13,349 bases of DNA. It comes from Candidatus Eiseniibacteriota bacterium (GTDB lineage Bacteria; Arandabacterota; Arandabacteria; JAGLYR01). The translations under genes were made by a program, and so were the position numbers. The DNA lies in NCBI GenBank assembly GCA_023132135.1, contig JAGLYR010000024.1:1-13349 (forward strand), read 5' to 3'. Shown piece after piece: positions 5,955 to 13,349 of the stretch. The notes beneath the pieces are model-generated. The model searched no databases. It saw only the letters and a program-made list of their open reading frames with translations, and was not told the origin of the DNA. Numbering within the stretch: position 1 is the stretch's first letter; every line of letters begins with the position of its first letter.

Positions 5955-8900
5955 TTATCGCACGACGACAACTTTCCGCACCTGCGCGATGTCGTCTCTC
6001 ATCATCCGGACCAGGTAAACTCCCGGCGCCACCTTCGCCCCAGCCGCATTTCGGCCATCCCAGAAAGCCGTGTGCTCCCCGGCAGGAAGACCCTTCTCAA
6101 CCAACGTTCGCACGGCTCGACCTGTCACGTCATAGACTCTCATGGTCACCTGCCCGCGGCGTGCAATCGTGAATCGGATTTCCGTACCCGACCCGGCCGG
6201 ATTCGGGCTGCAAGCGGCAAGCCAATCCTGCGGCCCCACAAGCGACCTCTCCGCCAGGACTATCAAGTGCCCCACATATGCCCGGACAGCTGCCAGACCC
6301 GTCCCGGATGGAACATCCGCCACGGCATCGTAAAGCGCACGGTACCGCTCCAGATAGGGCCCGTGATCCTCAATCCTCGGCCGGCACGTTCTCGCCGCCG
6401 CGCCGCGGACATGTGTTTGCCCCCAGTTCACACCGACGGGCAGCAGATCCGCCACATCCACGCGCCCGCTGCCGTCGGCGTCGGCATAGACCGCAGACTC
6501 CGGATCCCAGATGGAACCACCCTGGCCCTGCCATGCGAAACCACCTGAGCGCTCCACCCCCTCTGCATGCCAGTAGACAACGAGAGGCAGTACATCCTCC
6601 TCGTCAACATCGCCATCGTTGTCCGTGTCCCCCGGCCAGATGGTGAGGAGTGTGCTTCCCTCCACAATCGTGGTCCGCTGGTCGGCGTTCCACCGGTCCA
6701 GACGATCCACTGTTCCCGAGGGCCACACCACCACAAGGGAATCCACCGTCGTGTCCGCTCCCAGTCCGAAATGCAGGGTTCCTCCGTTCTGCGAGAACCC
6801 CAGCCCGCCGTTTTCCTCCTGAACCCAAGCCCGTCCGTTCCTCCACAACGTCACCCGCGCCCCGATGCCGTCGCGGTTGGACGTTACCCCAACCAGGTCC
6901 AGTTCGATCCAGTGATGAATTGCATCGCCGGAGTCCCCGTTGCGGAACAGGTCGTCGGATTCGCCGGAGACGATGTTGCTGAGAAAAAGATCCGGATCCC
7001 CGTCGTTGTCGTAGTCGGCCCATCCCGCGCCGTTGAAACTCCCTGTCTGTCTCAGACCGGCAGCGGAGCCGATTTCAGCGAACCGTCCCTGACTGTTGTT
7101 CCGATACAGCGCGGTCGTGGCTTCAGTCGTGACAAGACTGGCGAACAGGTCCGGATCGCCGTCGTTGTCCACATCTTCCCAGATCGCCACCGTGCCCTGC
7201 CCCTGCCCGGCGAGAAGCGTCCCGTCCGCGACCTCAACAAAACCGCCGCCGTCGTTCCGGTAAAGCGCGTTGGGACTCAGGTTGTTGAGGACAAAGAGAT
7301 CCAGATCCCCGTCCAGATCGAAGTCGGCCCATGAACACGCTTCACTGTTGACCGGATTGTCCAGGCCAAGTGCCGTTGCCAGTTCTGTGAAGGTCCCGTT
7401 TCCTTCATTGTGGAAGAGGAGATTCGGACCGTAGACGGCAATGTAGAGATCGGGCCATCCATCCATATCGTAGTCGGCCCAGCAGCACCCGTGGCAGTCC
7501 ATCCCGGCGGCGTCCACCCCCGCAACGACAGCCGAGTCCGAGAATCCCGCTCCGGCATCATTGTGGTAGAGGGCGTTGGAACCCGTGGAAGAACTGGTCA
7601 CTACAAGATCCACCCACCCATCCCGATCATAGTCACACCAGGCCAGGGCTCGACCTACGAATGCTCCCCCCACACCCGCATCCGATCCCACCTCCACGAG
7701 TGAATCGCCGCCCGCATTGTGGAAGAGCAGAGTCGACCCTCCCCATTGTGCAATCGCAAGGTCCCGGAACCCATCGTTGTCGTAGTCCGCCCAAGCCACG
7801 GAATTCGCCAGGTCCGGGGTCTCGAAAGCCTCCAGCAGCTCGAACGTCGTTCCCCGATTCCCAAACACCGAACCCCGTCCACCCGGAAACGCCCACCGGA
7901 GAACCACCAGATCCTCCAAACCGTCCCCATCCACATCCGCCCAACCCATTCCCCGGGAGAGCCCCGTCTGATCCAGACCTGCCTCTTCCCCCACATTGGT
8001 GAACAGAACTTCGGAGAACCCGCTACGCGTCATGATGTGGTAGGGAGCCGAGTTCCCCTCCACCCAGCAGGCGATGAACCCGTATCCGTCAAGAACCTCC
8101 ATCTGAGTCGTCCCAAGGGATGACTCGCCGCTGTTGCTGACGTTTTCGGCGGTTGTCCACCCGGACCAGCCGTCGTAGGAACGGTGATAGACATCGAAGT
8201 CGCCATCGGTCTCATCACTCCAGACGAGGTGGAGTGTCCCTAGAGCATCCAGTGAAAGAGTGGGGTACCGGGAGGCCACTCCCGGTGTGTTGCTCAGGTT
8301 TTCCGGCGCCGAACAGCCGGTACCATCGGAGGAGATGTAGTGAATCTCGGAATCCGCCCCCTCTCCTTCCTGCCAGACCACGTGCACCGTCCCCTGGTCG
8401 CCGTCCACAACTACGTGAGGGAACATGGACAGCGCGCCGCTCTCCGAGAGGCGCGTGGTGTCGGACCAGCTGAACCCGCCATCGACCGAAGTCATGTAGA
8501 AGACGTCCGTGGGCGCGGGCGGTTCGGATGCCAGATCGGCCGAGTAGCTGAACACTGCGTGCAGCGTGCCGCCGGCATCGACGGAAACCGAGGGCCACTG
8601 CGCGTACCCGCCACTGGGGCCAATGAACATCGTCTCGAGAATCGGCGGATACGACACTCTCGTGTCATAGCGGATGTACCCCAGCATTGCAGTTGTATCG
8701 GGCCTCTCGTCGTACCAGAGGATGTGTACCAGATCATCACTGATCCCGACCTTGGGGCCCGACATCCAGTTGCCCGTTGCCGCCAGTTCGACCGGCGTTG
8801 ATCCGGTGACCGGCTCGTACAGCAGGTATATCGAAGTTGAGTCCTCCGGACCCTCAGACCACACGAACGCGATATCCCCGTTCGGACCGGCCGCCAGGTC

Positions 8901-9170
8901 CGGGGGTTCGGCCGAACCCATATCGGGAGTCGAAGACAGGTTCTCAGGGGTCGACCACGTGAACCCCTCATCCGACGAGAGTGTGTGGTAGACGTCCAAC
9001 TGGCTGCCGTCCCACCCCAGGTACACGAGGTGGAAATTGCCTTCCCCATCGATCACCAGGTGATTGTCCGCGGCGAAGGCCGTGTGTATCCCGGGATCGA
9101 TCTGTGCAACGGCAGCGCGCGCCGGGAAAATGGTCCCCACCAACAAGCCGATGACGAGCGCCCGTTTCAC
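5955..9170 (-). CDS. Secreted multidomain FG-GAP/ASPIC protein with dockerin-like pair and FlgD-like C-terminus
   Basis: A 1071-residue secreted protein. Residues 1-22 are a signal peptide (VKRALVIGLLVGTIFPARAAVA). Residues about 30-385 hold BNR/sialidase-like propeller repeats, with Asp boxes SSDEGFTWS (about 65-73) and SVDGGFSWS (about 228-236). Seven FG-GAP/VCBS repeats follow, each with a calcium loop such as DVDGDGLED (412) or DYDNDGFRD (462), then at about 513, 566, 616, 666 and 719: a likely seven-bladed propeller. Residues 750-840 are an ASPIC/UnbV domain (GIGARVTLW...QNGGTLHFGLG...VVVWPSG). Two dockerin-type loops are at 848-860 (DTDNDGDVDEEDV) and 897-910 (DADGSGRVDVADLL). Residues 980-1071 are a FlgD-like Ig domain (VYDVTGRAVRTL...AFWDGRNAAGAKVAPGVYLVRM) that often ends exported proteins of this group. 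GTG 9170 was chosen because GAGGGAGG lies 8 bases upstream; ATG 9197 follows the previous stop directly and has no such site. The role is probably cell-surface carbohydrate or protein binding. Confidence 0.92.
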   Translation of the reverse strand: MKRALVIGLLVGTIFPARAAVAQIDPGIHTAFAADNHLVIDGEGNFHLVYLGWDGSQLDVYHTLSSDEGFTWSTPENLSSTPDMGSAEPPDLAAGPNGDIAFVWSEGPEDSTSIYLLYEPVTGSTPVELAATGNWMSGPKVGISDDLVHILWYDERPDTTAMLGYIRYDTRVSYPPILETMFIGPSGGYAQWPSVSVDAGGTLHAVFSYSADLASEPPAPTDVFYMTSVDGGFSWSDTTRLSESGALSMFPHVVVDGDQGTVHVVWQEGEGADSEIHYISSDGTGCSAPENLSNTPGVASRYPTLSLDALGTLHLVWSDETDGDFDVYHRSYDGWSGWTTAENVSNSGESSLGTTQMEVLDGYGFIACWVEGNSAPYHIMTRSGFSEVLFTNVGEEAGLDQTGLSRGMGWADVDGDGLEDLVVLRWAFPGGRGSVFGNRGTTFELLEAFETPDLANSVAWADYDNDGFRDLAIAQWGGSTLLFHNAGGDSLVEVGSDAGVGGAFVGRALAWCDYDRDGWVDLVVTSSSTGSNALYHNDAGAGFSDSAVVAGVDAAGMDCHGCCWADYDMDGWPDLYIAVYGPNLLFHNEGNGTFTELATALGLDNPVNSEACSWADFDLDGDLDLFVLNNLSPNALYRNDGGGFVEVADGTLLAGQGQGTVAIWEDVDNDGDPDLFASLVTTEATTALYRNNSQGRFAEIGSAAGLRQTGSFNGAGWADYDNDGDPDLFLSNIVSGESDDLFRNGDSGDAIHHWIELDLVGVTSNRDGIGARVTLWRNGRAWVQEENGGLGFSQNGGTLHFGLGADTTVDSLVVVWPSGTVDRLDRWNADQRTTIVEGSTLLTIWPGDTDNDGDVDEEDVLPLVVYWHAEGVERSGGFAWQGQGGSIWDPESAVYADADGSGRVDVADLLPVGVNWGQTHVRGAAARTCRPRIEDHGPYLERYRALYDAVADVPSGTGLAAVRAYVGHLIVLAERSLVGPQDWLAACSPNPAGSGTEIRFTIARRGQVTMRVYDVTGRAVRTLVEKGLPAGEHTAFWDGRNAAGAKVAPGVYLVRMMRDDIAQVRKVVVVR
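6441..6629 (-). other. Dockerin-like pair of calcium loops within the large protein
   Basis: The two loops (DTDNDGDVDEEDV and DADGSGRVDVADLL) each lead into a hydrophobic helix ending in a Trp (LPLVVYW and LPVGVNW), the doubled F-hand layout of type I dockerins, but with a 30-residue insert between them. They lie between the ASPIC/UnbV and FlgD-like domains. Confidence 0.7.
6990..7937 (-). repeat. Seven FG-GAP/VCBS coding repeats
   Basis: About every 150 bases the plus strand shows variants of a block such as TCGTTGTCGTAGTCGGCCCA, each coding W-A/E-D-x-D-x-D-G-x-x-D. Units begin near 7937, 7787, 7634, 7475, 7325, 7175 and 7016. They are conserved at the protein level and degenerate in DNA, so they are old blades of a propeller rather than a recent tandem duplication. 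Confidence 0.85.
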
Positions 9171-9178
9171 TGGAAATA

Positions 9179-9186
9179 CCTCCCTC
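9179..9186 (-). promoter_or_regulatory. Ribosome binding site deciding the GTG start at 9170
   Basis: GAGGGAGG on the minus strand with an 8-base spacer to GTG 9168-9170. The resulting N-terminus is an immediate signal peptide (VKRALVIG), which supports this start. Confidence 0.8.
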
Positions 9187-9200
9187 TTGTTCCGCATCGA

Positions 9201-10019
9201 CTACTGGACCGTGATGCTCGATTCAACGACCACGAGTTGATCGAAGTCCGCGATGAGAGCGCCCGACGGATCCCTGAGTGCAATCGACCCCTCCCGGAAG
9301 TCAACCACCGAGAGCCCCGGCTGCTCCGCCGCCAGCTCCAGCCATGCCAGAGTCCCATCCCCGTCGACTCCCTGCGAGGGACTCAGGCGTGTGATAGCCA
9401 CTTCAAGCACATCCGTATCGGTATCGTACAGGGACAGGGCCTGCACGTTCTGGCCAAGGAAGGGACCGGCCGAAAAGGCATCGCCATCGAAGAGAGCACC
9501 GTTCCCGATGGAACTGATGTCGAAGGAAATCCCGAAGAGGTCCGCCACATTCAGCACCCTGATCGCCAGCAGCAGCGTATCGCCAACCGCCACCGTGGCC
9601 TCCCACGGATCCACCACGAGGGTGGGCAATATGCTGAAGGTCTCGAAGGCCGCCGGCTCCGTTGGATCGGATGCATTGCCGGCCGCGTCCGCAGATTGAA
9701 CGGTGAACAGGTACTCCGTTTCGGGCGAGAGTCCTGCTATCGCAACCGCGTGCTCAAACACCAGAGCAGCGTCCGATGCTTCCTGCCACCCGGCCGTGCT
9801 ATCTGCAGTCCAGAAGACGGTGGAACTGCTGAGCTCGTCGGTCGTCCACCGGATTGCCGCCGCGCTCGCCGTGATCTCGCGGACGCCGGGGTCAACCGTG
9901 ATGGAAGGCGGCGTGATATCTCCCGGAGGCAGTCCGTTGTCCTCGCCACAACCCGGGCACAGCAGCAACCCCACCAGAAGGATTGGAACGAGACCTGTCC
10001 GGCTGCATGAGAGGCCCAT
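9201..10019 (-). CDS. Lipoprotein with fibronectin type III and cohesin domains
   Basis: A 272-residue exported protein. Residues 9-24 (GLVPILLVGLLLCPGC) are a signal with a probable lipidated Cys24, although the residue at -3 is Cys, not the usual Leu. Residues about 36-128 form a fibronectin type III domain (PPSITVDPGVREITASAAAIRW...LSPETEYLFTVQSADAAGN). Residues about 132-262 match a cohesin: LVVDPWEATVAVGDTLLLAIRV, then NVADLFGISFDISS, ending VDGDGTLAWLELAAEQPG. Cohesins bind dockerins tightly. The next gene, 30 bases on, carries a dockerin-like pair, so this protein may be the membrane anchor that holds the large propeller protein at the cell surface. ATG 10019 has GAGGGGG 6 bases upstream. 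It is the first gene of the probable two-gene operon; a promoter should lie in 10020-10250 but none is evident by eye. Confidence 0.85.
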   Translation of the reverse strand: MGLSCSRTGLVPILLVGLLLCPGCGEDNGLPPGDITPPSITVDPGVREITASAAAIRWTTDELSSSTVFWTADSTAGWQEASDAALVFEHAVAIAGLSPETEYLFTVQSADAAGNASDPTEPAAFETFSILPTLVVDPWEATVAVGDTLLLAIRVLNVADLFGISFDISSIGNGALFDGDAFSAGPFLGQNVQALSLYDTDTDVLEVAITRLSPSQGVDGDGTLAWLELAAEQPGLSVVDFREGSIALRDPSGALIADFDQLVVVESSITVQ

Positions 10020-10149
10020 CGTTGTCCCCCTCTTGAAGGTTCGTTGTGTAGCGCATCCTGATTGATGCTACCCGGTGGCATTGTAGAGGTCAAGCCTGGA
10101 TTATTCAGGAATCCCTGCTGCGAGTGCCTCAGGATGTGCCTAGACTGCG

Positions 10150-10201
10150 TTGCGGGGCCGGACTCCGGCGCAGAAAGCGAGACACTCCAAGGCGCCCCGC
10201 A
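10150..10201. other. Possible long-loop hairpin between histidine kinase and cohesin lipoprotein
   Basis: TGCGGGGC (10150-10157) and GCCCCGCA (10194-10201) are complementary, with a 36-base loop that holds CCGGACTCCGG. It may end transcription of the kinase gene or be chance in GC-rich DNA; there is no T-run. Confidence 0.3.
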
Positions 10202-10243
10202 GCCCATGGACCGGTACCGTAGCAGAAAACTGGTGAGATATGC

Positions 10244-10257
10244 AGGCTAGCTAGCCT
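10244..10257. other. 14-base perfect palindrome at the kinase stop codon
   Basis: AGGCTAGCTAGCCT is self-complementary over 14 bases and contains the TAG stop of the histidine kinase. It could be an operator-like site or chance. Confidence 0.35.
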
Positions 10258-11348
10258 ACGGGATATTCCATCTGATCGCTGGGCAGGACGTCATATTCTG
10301 GTTCCCCGGGGAATTCGGGCTCGGTGGAGACGGTGGCGGGAATGGCAAGAACGAAGGTGGTGCCCTTGCCGGGTTCGGTCTGTACGCTCAGGCGCGCCCC
10401 GTGCTGTTCTACGATCCGCCTGCAAACGGCCAGGCCATAGCCATGACCATCGGCGCGGGTCGTGAACCCGGGTTCGAACACGCGGCTCAGGACGTTGGGC
10501 TGGATTCCGCTGCCATCGTCGGAGACGACGACTTCGACAACATCCTCTTCGGCCCAGTAGCAGGTGGAAACGTGGATTCGTCCTGAATGTCCCCGCATCG
10601 CATCCGCTGCGTTGTTGAACAGATTCAGGAATACCTGTTGTACCTGCTGGGCATCGGCGATAACGGTAGGAAGGTCATTGGCAAGATCCATGGTGAACCG
10701 GATGTCTTTGAACCGTGTCAGGGGTGTGACGAACTCAACCGTCTCGCTCAGAATCTGGTTGAAGTCGCACTCATCCCTGGACGGGCGGTTTCCCCTGAAT
10801 CCCATGAGCCCGCGGGACATGGTGTACATCCGGCTGAGCTGTGACGACAGGGAATGGACGTAGCGCTGTGCCCGTTCGCTGACGGAGTCCTCCACCGCGT
10901 GTGAGAACAGTTCCACTTGCGCCTTTGCAATCGCAAGGTAGTTATTGATCTCGTGCCCGATCTCGGCCGACATCTCCCCCATGGTTGCAAACCGCTCCGA
11001 ACTGAGGAGCGACTCGAGCAACGTCTCCCGGGTACGCCTGAGCTCCTCCACCTCGGCACGGATTCTGGCGTCCCGGCCGACAAGGGCAACACCGACCAGA
11101 CCGCCGAACAGCGAGAAACCCAGGAAGGCCAACCCCGGTCCCGAAACGGCCAGTGCACCCAAGGACAATGCTATCCCGTGCGCGGTGCCGTCCCAGTCCT
11201 GCGAAAAAAGCAGGCGCAGGAGTTGATCTCCCACAGCGACGACAAAAAGCAGAAGGACACTGCTGAAGATCATTGTGCCGGTGAGCGCTCCCAGGAGCAG
11301 TCTGGACGCGATGGGTCTTCCTCCGGAGTTTGCAGAGGGACGGCTCAA
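10251..11348 (-). CDS. Orphan membrane sensor histidine kinase
   Basis: A 365-residue kinase that autophosphorylates a histidine and passes the phosphate to a response regulator. Two transmembrane segments (about 15-40 and 58-90) enclose a very short extracytoplasmic loop, so the stimulus is more likely sensed in the membrane or cytoplasm. A helical linker (about 93-118) leads to the dimerisation domain with the H box EIGHEINN (His132). The catalytic domain has the N box LNLFNNAADAM (Asn242, Asn245, Asn246), the G1 box DDGSGI (277-282), the F box FEPGFTT (291-297) and the G2 box GHGYGLA (301-307). All key residues are present. The acidic 30-residue tail after the domain is unusual. The start is a TTG (11346-11348) with GAGGGAG 6 bases upstream; no ATG gives both membrane helices. 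No response regulator lies beside it, so its partner must be elsewhere. Confidence 0.93.
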   Translation of the reverse strand: MSRPSANSGGRPIASRLLLGALTGTMIFSSVLLLFVVAVGDQLLRLLFSQDWDGTAHGIALSLGALAVSGPGLAFLGFSLFGGLVGVALVGRDARIRAEVEELRRTRETLLESLLSSERFATMGEMSAEIGHEINNYLAIAKAQVELFSHAVEDSVSERAQRYVHSLSSQLSRMYTMSRGLMGFRGNRPSRDECDFNQILSETVEFVTPLTRFKDIRFTMDLANDLPTVIADAQQVQQVFLNLFNNAADAMRGHSGRIHVSTCYWAEEDVVEVVVSDDGSGIQPNVLSRVFEPGFTTRADGHGYGLAVCRRIVEQHGARLSVQTEPGKGTTFVLAIPATVSTEPEFPGEPEYDVLPSDQMEYPVG

Positions 11349-11354
11349 CAGGTT

Positions 11355-11361
11355 CTCCCTC
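11355..11361 (-). promoter_or_regulatory. Ribosome binding site deciding the TTG start at 11348
   Basis: GAGGGAG on the minus strand, 6 bases before TTG 11346-11348. It supports a rare start codon for the histidine kinase and so possibly low translation. Confidence 0.7.
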
Positions 11362-11484
11362 GTGGTATCGCGAAAGGTCCGCCGTCAGGGATGCGAGCGC
11401 ACATGACCGGCGCCCGCTCTATGGGATACGTCGGCATGCTGCGCCCCTGTCTTTAGCCGTACTGCGCACCTAAAAAGATTGAAC

Positions 11485-11509
11485 CACGAAGTCCACGAAG
11501 AACACGAAG
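11485..11509 (+). repeat. Three-unit period-9 CACGAAG repeat
   Basis: CACGAAG occurs at 11485, 11494 and 11503 with two variable bases between copies (TC, AA). It lies between the kinase and the thioredoxin lipoprotein. The same CACGAAG repeat is known as a dispersed intergenic sequence in many unrelated bacteria; its function is unknown. Confidence 0.8.
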
Positions 11510-11527
11510 GGGAGAACCGGTGGGCCC

Positions 11528-12760
11528 CTACTCAGACTGGCAAGAAATACGGGGGAGCGCTTTCTCGATTTCTTTTCTCAGCTCTTCCTCATCGCCCGGC
11601 TCATACCCGACGTGCTTGTACGTGATCCTCCCGGCTGAGTCGATCAGGAAGAGCGTTGGGATCGGGCCGACCTGGTACAGGGGACCTGTGGTACCGCTAT
11701 CCCGATCATCAATCGCCACAAGGCAATCGTACCCGTTCTTCTCCAGAAACGCCGAGAGCTGCTCCATGTCGCTATCGTAGGTCACGGTGAACAGAACCAC
11801 ATCCTGGTCTGCATACTCAGCAGCAATCTTCACGAGTTGCGGAAACTCCGCAACACACCCTCCGCACCCACTGGCCCAGAAGGACAGGAGTATGGTCTTG
11901 CCGGCGTGCTGATCCAAACTCACCTCGTTCCCCGAGAGGTCTTTCAGAGTGAACCCCGGCGCCTCTTCCCCCACCTCCAGCCGATCCCGGGGGACAAACG
12001 ATCCGTCGTAGGGCATGAGGGACAGGCGGACCCCGCGGCTGTTGATCCCCAGCACGCGGCAGGGCCGATCGCCCAGCATGAAGGGTTCGCTCATCAGGTA
12101 TCGTTCGACGCTGTTGCGATTGCCGTCAACCACCCCATCGCGGTTCGTATCGATGACCAGCACATCCCTGTGATCGTAGTACCCGTTGTAGTCGGCATCG
12201 AAGAAAATGAAACCGAAGGGCTCTCCGTCGAGATGGTCGAACCGGCCGACGCGGTGCCCGATGAACTCGTACCGGACCCACCGGTCTTCTTCGCTCCACT
12301 TCGCGATGAAGTAGATCTTCCGCTCCACAGTGCAGCTCTCGCCTCCCGTATCCACATTGTAGTGGATCACCAGAGTGTCACTGAGGTAGTAGGGCGACCC
12401 TTCACTGTACGGATCAAACGGGTAGGCGGCATCGTTGGAGAAATCCCGGTCCAGGTTCTGGTCCAGCACGACCCTCATCCCTTCGGGGCCGTCAACGACG
12501 GCAAGGGCATAGCATTCGTGGTAGTTGCCGAGGACAAGACTGGAGAACCAGATGCGGCTCGCCTCCAGCCCCTCCATGCCCTTGATCCCGGCCGGAGGGT
12601 CAACTGTGAGATCGAGGTGCGGACGCTTGACGGCATGCACATACTGATCCAGCGTCTCGTCGAGAGTCATCTCGAAGGTGTAGCTGCCCTTCCGCTGACC
12701 ACAGCCGCTCAGGAAAGCGAACCCCACCAGCAGGACCAGTCCGGCGAGAGTCCATTTCAT
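11528..12760 (-). CDS. Lipoprotein with C-terminal TlpA-like thioredoxin domain
   Basis: A 410-residue envelope lipoprotein. The signal MKWTLAGLVLLVGFAFLSGC has a perfect lipobox LSGC with lipidated Cys20. Residues about 25-255 are an unassigned, mostly beta N-terminal region with three Asp-rich loops: LDQNLDRDFSND (about 99-110), DADYNGYYDHRD (188-199) and DTNRDGVVDGN (204-214); the last two resemble calcium loops. Residues about 262-405 are an AhpC/TSA-TlpA thioredoxin fold: APGFTLKDLSGNEVSL, the active site FWASGCGGC (Cys299, Cys302) and the cis-proline GPIPTLFLID (Pro368). Such proteins reduce or exchange disulfides on partners outside the cytoplasm. The start at 12760 was chosen because GGAGG lies 7 bases upstream and the signal begins at once; the longer frame to 12841 adds 27 non-signal residues. 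The gene is followed by 179 bases before the kinase start and is probably a single unit. Confidence 0.9.
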   Translation of the reverse strand: MKWTLAGLVLLVGFAFLSGCGQRKGSYTFEMTLDETLDQYVHAVKRPHLDLTVDPPAGIKGMEGLEASRIWFSSLVLGNYHECYALAVVDGPEGMRVVLDQNLDRDFSNDAAYPFDPYSEGSPYYLSDTLVIHYNVDTGGESCTVERKIYFIAKWSEEDRWVRYEFIGHRVGRFDHLDGEPFGFIFFDADYNGYYDHRDVLVIDTNRDGVVDGNRNSVERYLMSEPFMLGDRPCRVLGINSRGVRLSLMPYDGSFVPRDRLEVGEEAPGFTLKDLSGNEVSLDQHAGKTILLSFWASGCGGCVAEFPQLVKIAAEYADQDVVLFTVTYDSDMEQLSAFLEKNGYDCLVAIDDRDSGTTGPLYQVGPIPTLFLIDSAGRITYKHVGYEPGDEEELRKEIEKALPRISCQSE

Positions 12761-12767
12761 ACAGGAG

Positions 12768-12772
12768 CCTCC
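12768..12772 (-). promoter_or_regulatory. Ribosome binding site deciding the start at 12760
   Basis: GGAGG on the minus strand with a 7-base spacer to ATG 12758-12760. It may be partly hidden in a small GGAGGCTCC hairpin, which could lower translation. Confidence 0.65.
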
Positions 12773-12880
12773 AGTAAAGGAAGAAGTGGGCTGGTGCGCA
12801 TCAAACGCTGCAAGTCTGGCATAGACCGACCAAACCCGCAACCCGAAACCAAGGGGAGGGTCGAAGGGTAGGAATCATGG

Positions 12881-13349
12881 CTACGTAGTGAAATCCTGCT
12901 GCCCGGTGTCCCCGGTGGATTCCCTTCGCGCCAGAACGAAGATCTCCGCACTCAGCAGCTCCCCGAGTCCCGGAAGCCGAGACAGCGTCGACGCGAACCT
13001 TCCCCGGATTCCCAGCCGCAACCGGGGCGGCAGAACACAGAGGAACCGCACCGGCGCCAGCCCGCTCTCCCGAAGAAGATCTTCTATGTCGGCCCGGGTG
13101 AAGTAGTGCAGGTGCCCCCCGTCGTAGGCCAATCGCAGATCCTCCCCATCTCCCGCCGTGACCGGAAACCGCCTCCGGATAATGAGTGACCACAGATGCT
13201 TGACATATCGCATGTTCGGGGTGTCCAGGAGCAGCATACCTCCGGGAGCGAGCACCCGCGCGACCTCGTCCAGAAGCGCCCGCGGATCGAAGACATGCTC
13301 GATCACGGCCAGGCAGGTGACCGTGTCAAAGGTCCTGTCCGGATAGGGA
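12881..13349 (-). CDS. Class I SAM-dependent methyltransferase, 5' end beyond window
   Basis: The frame is open to the window edge, so the N-terminal SAM-binding motif I (GxGxG) is not visible. The 155 residues seen begin PYPDRTFDTVTCLAVIEHVFDP, the motif II/III region of Methyltransf_11/23-type enzymes, followed by LLDEVARVLAPGGMLLLDTPN (post-motif strand) and GGHLHYFTRADIEDLLRESGL, the typical closing part. These enzymes transfer a methyl group from S-adenosylmethionine; the HLHYFTRADI variant is common in enzymes of lipid, quinone or surface-polysaccharide pathways, but the substrate cannot be told. An internal GTG at 13306 is inside the domain and is not a start. About 120 bases separate its stop from the thioredoxin lipoprotein. 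Confidence 0.88.
   Translation of the reverse strand, partial: PYPDRTFDTVTCLAVIEHVFDPRALLDEVARVLAPGGMLLLDTPNMRYVKHLWSLIIRRRFPVTAGDGEDLRLAYDGGHLHYFTRADIEDLLRESGLAPVRFLCVLPPRLRLGIRGRFASTLSRLPGLGELLSAEIFVLARRESTGDTGQQDFTT

Noticed and set aside
5469-6548. Plus-strand open frame of 359 codons
   Set aside because: It lies opposite the pilin-like gene and the end of the large propeller protein, is rich in Arg, His and Pro, and shows no domain; it is a mirror frame in GC-rich DNA.
8985-10010. Plus-strand open frame of 341 codons
   Set aside because: It is antisense to the cohesin lipoprotein, whose signal peptide, domains and ribosome site are convincing.
11837-12871. Plus-strand open frame of 344 codons
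   Set aside because: It is antisense to the thioredoxin lipoprotein and has no recognisable domain.

Overview
The window looks like part of a chromosome or contig from an uncultured bacterium of the FCB superphylum or a relative (Eisenbacteria, Krumholzibacteriota or Latescibacterota-like). This is an inference from one very large secreted protein that combines BNR-type repeats, seven FG-GAP/VCBS repeats, an ASPIC/UnbV domain, a dockerin-like pair and a C-terminal FlgD-like Ig domain. Short pilin-like proteins and TlpA-type lipoproteins are also common in such genomes. Every gene I accept lies on the minus strand, so the window reads biologically from base 13349 down to base 1. The long plus-strand reading frames are mirror images of these genes.

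There are two compositional regions. Bases 5490-13349 are GC-rich (hand count at 7921-7980: 40/60) and hold intact genes with strong GGAGG-like ribosome binding sites. In transcription order these are: a SAM methyltransferase (cut by the window edge); a TlpA-like thioredoxin lipoprotein; an orphan membrane histidine kinase with a TTG start; a lipoprotein with a fibronectin type III and a cohesin domain; the large dockerin-bearing FG-GAP protein; and a small pilin-like membrane protein. The cohesin lipoprotein and the dockerin protein are 30 bases apart and probably form an anchoring pair for surface display.

Bases 1-5372 are visibly less GC-rich (3601-3660: 31/60), less densely coded, and look like accessory DNA. 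They carry a small membrane protein whose stop codon lies inside a convincing integron attC recombination site, a HEPN-like protein, a zinc-finger/TM/coiled-coil protein, a DUF4145 (HEPN-clan) protein, a four-helix membrane protein, a decayed REP-associated (RAYT, IS200-like) transposase, and a KAP-family P-loop NTPase broken by frameshifts. HEPN, DUF4145 and KAP proteins are often found in anti-phage and stress islands, so this may be a decaying or cassette-borne defence region. No integrase gene is in the window and only one good attC site was found.

The border between the regions (5373-5489) is a 117-base element with near-perfect 16-base terminal inverted repeats. No rRNA, tRNA or CRISPR array was seen.
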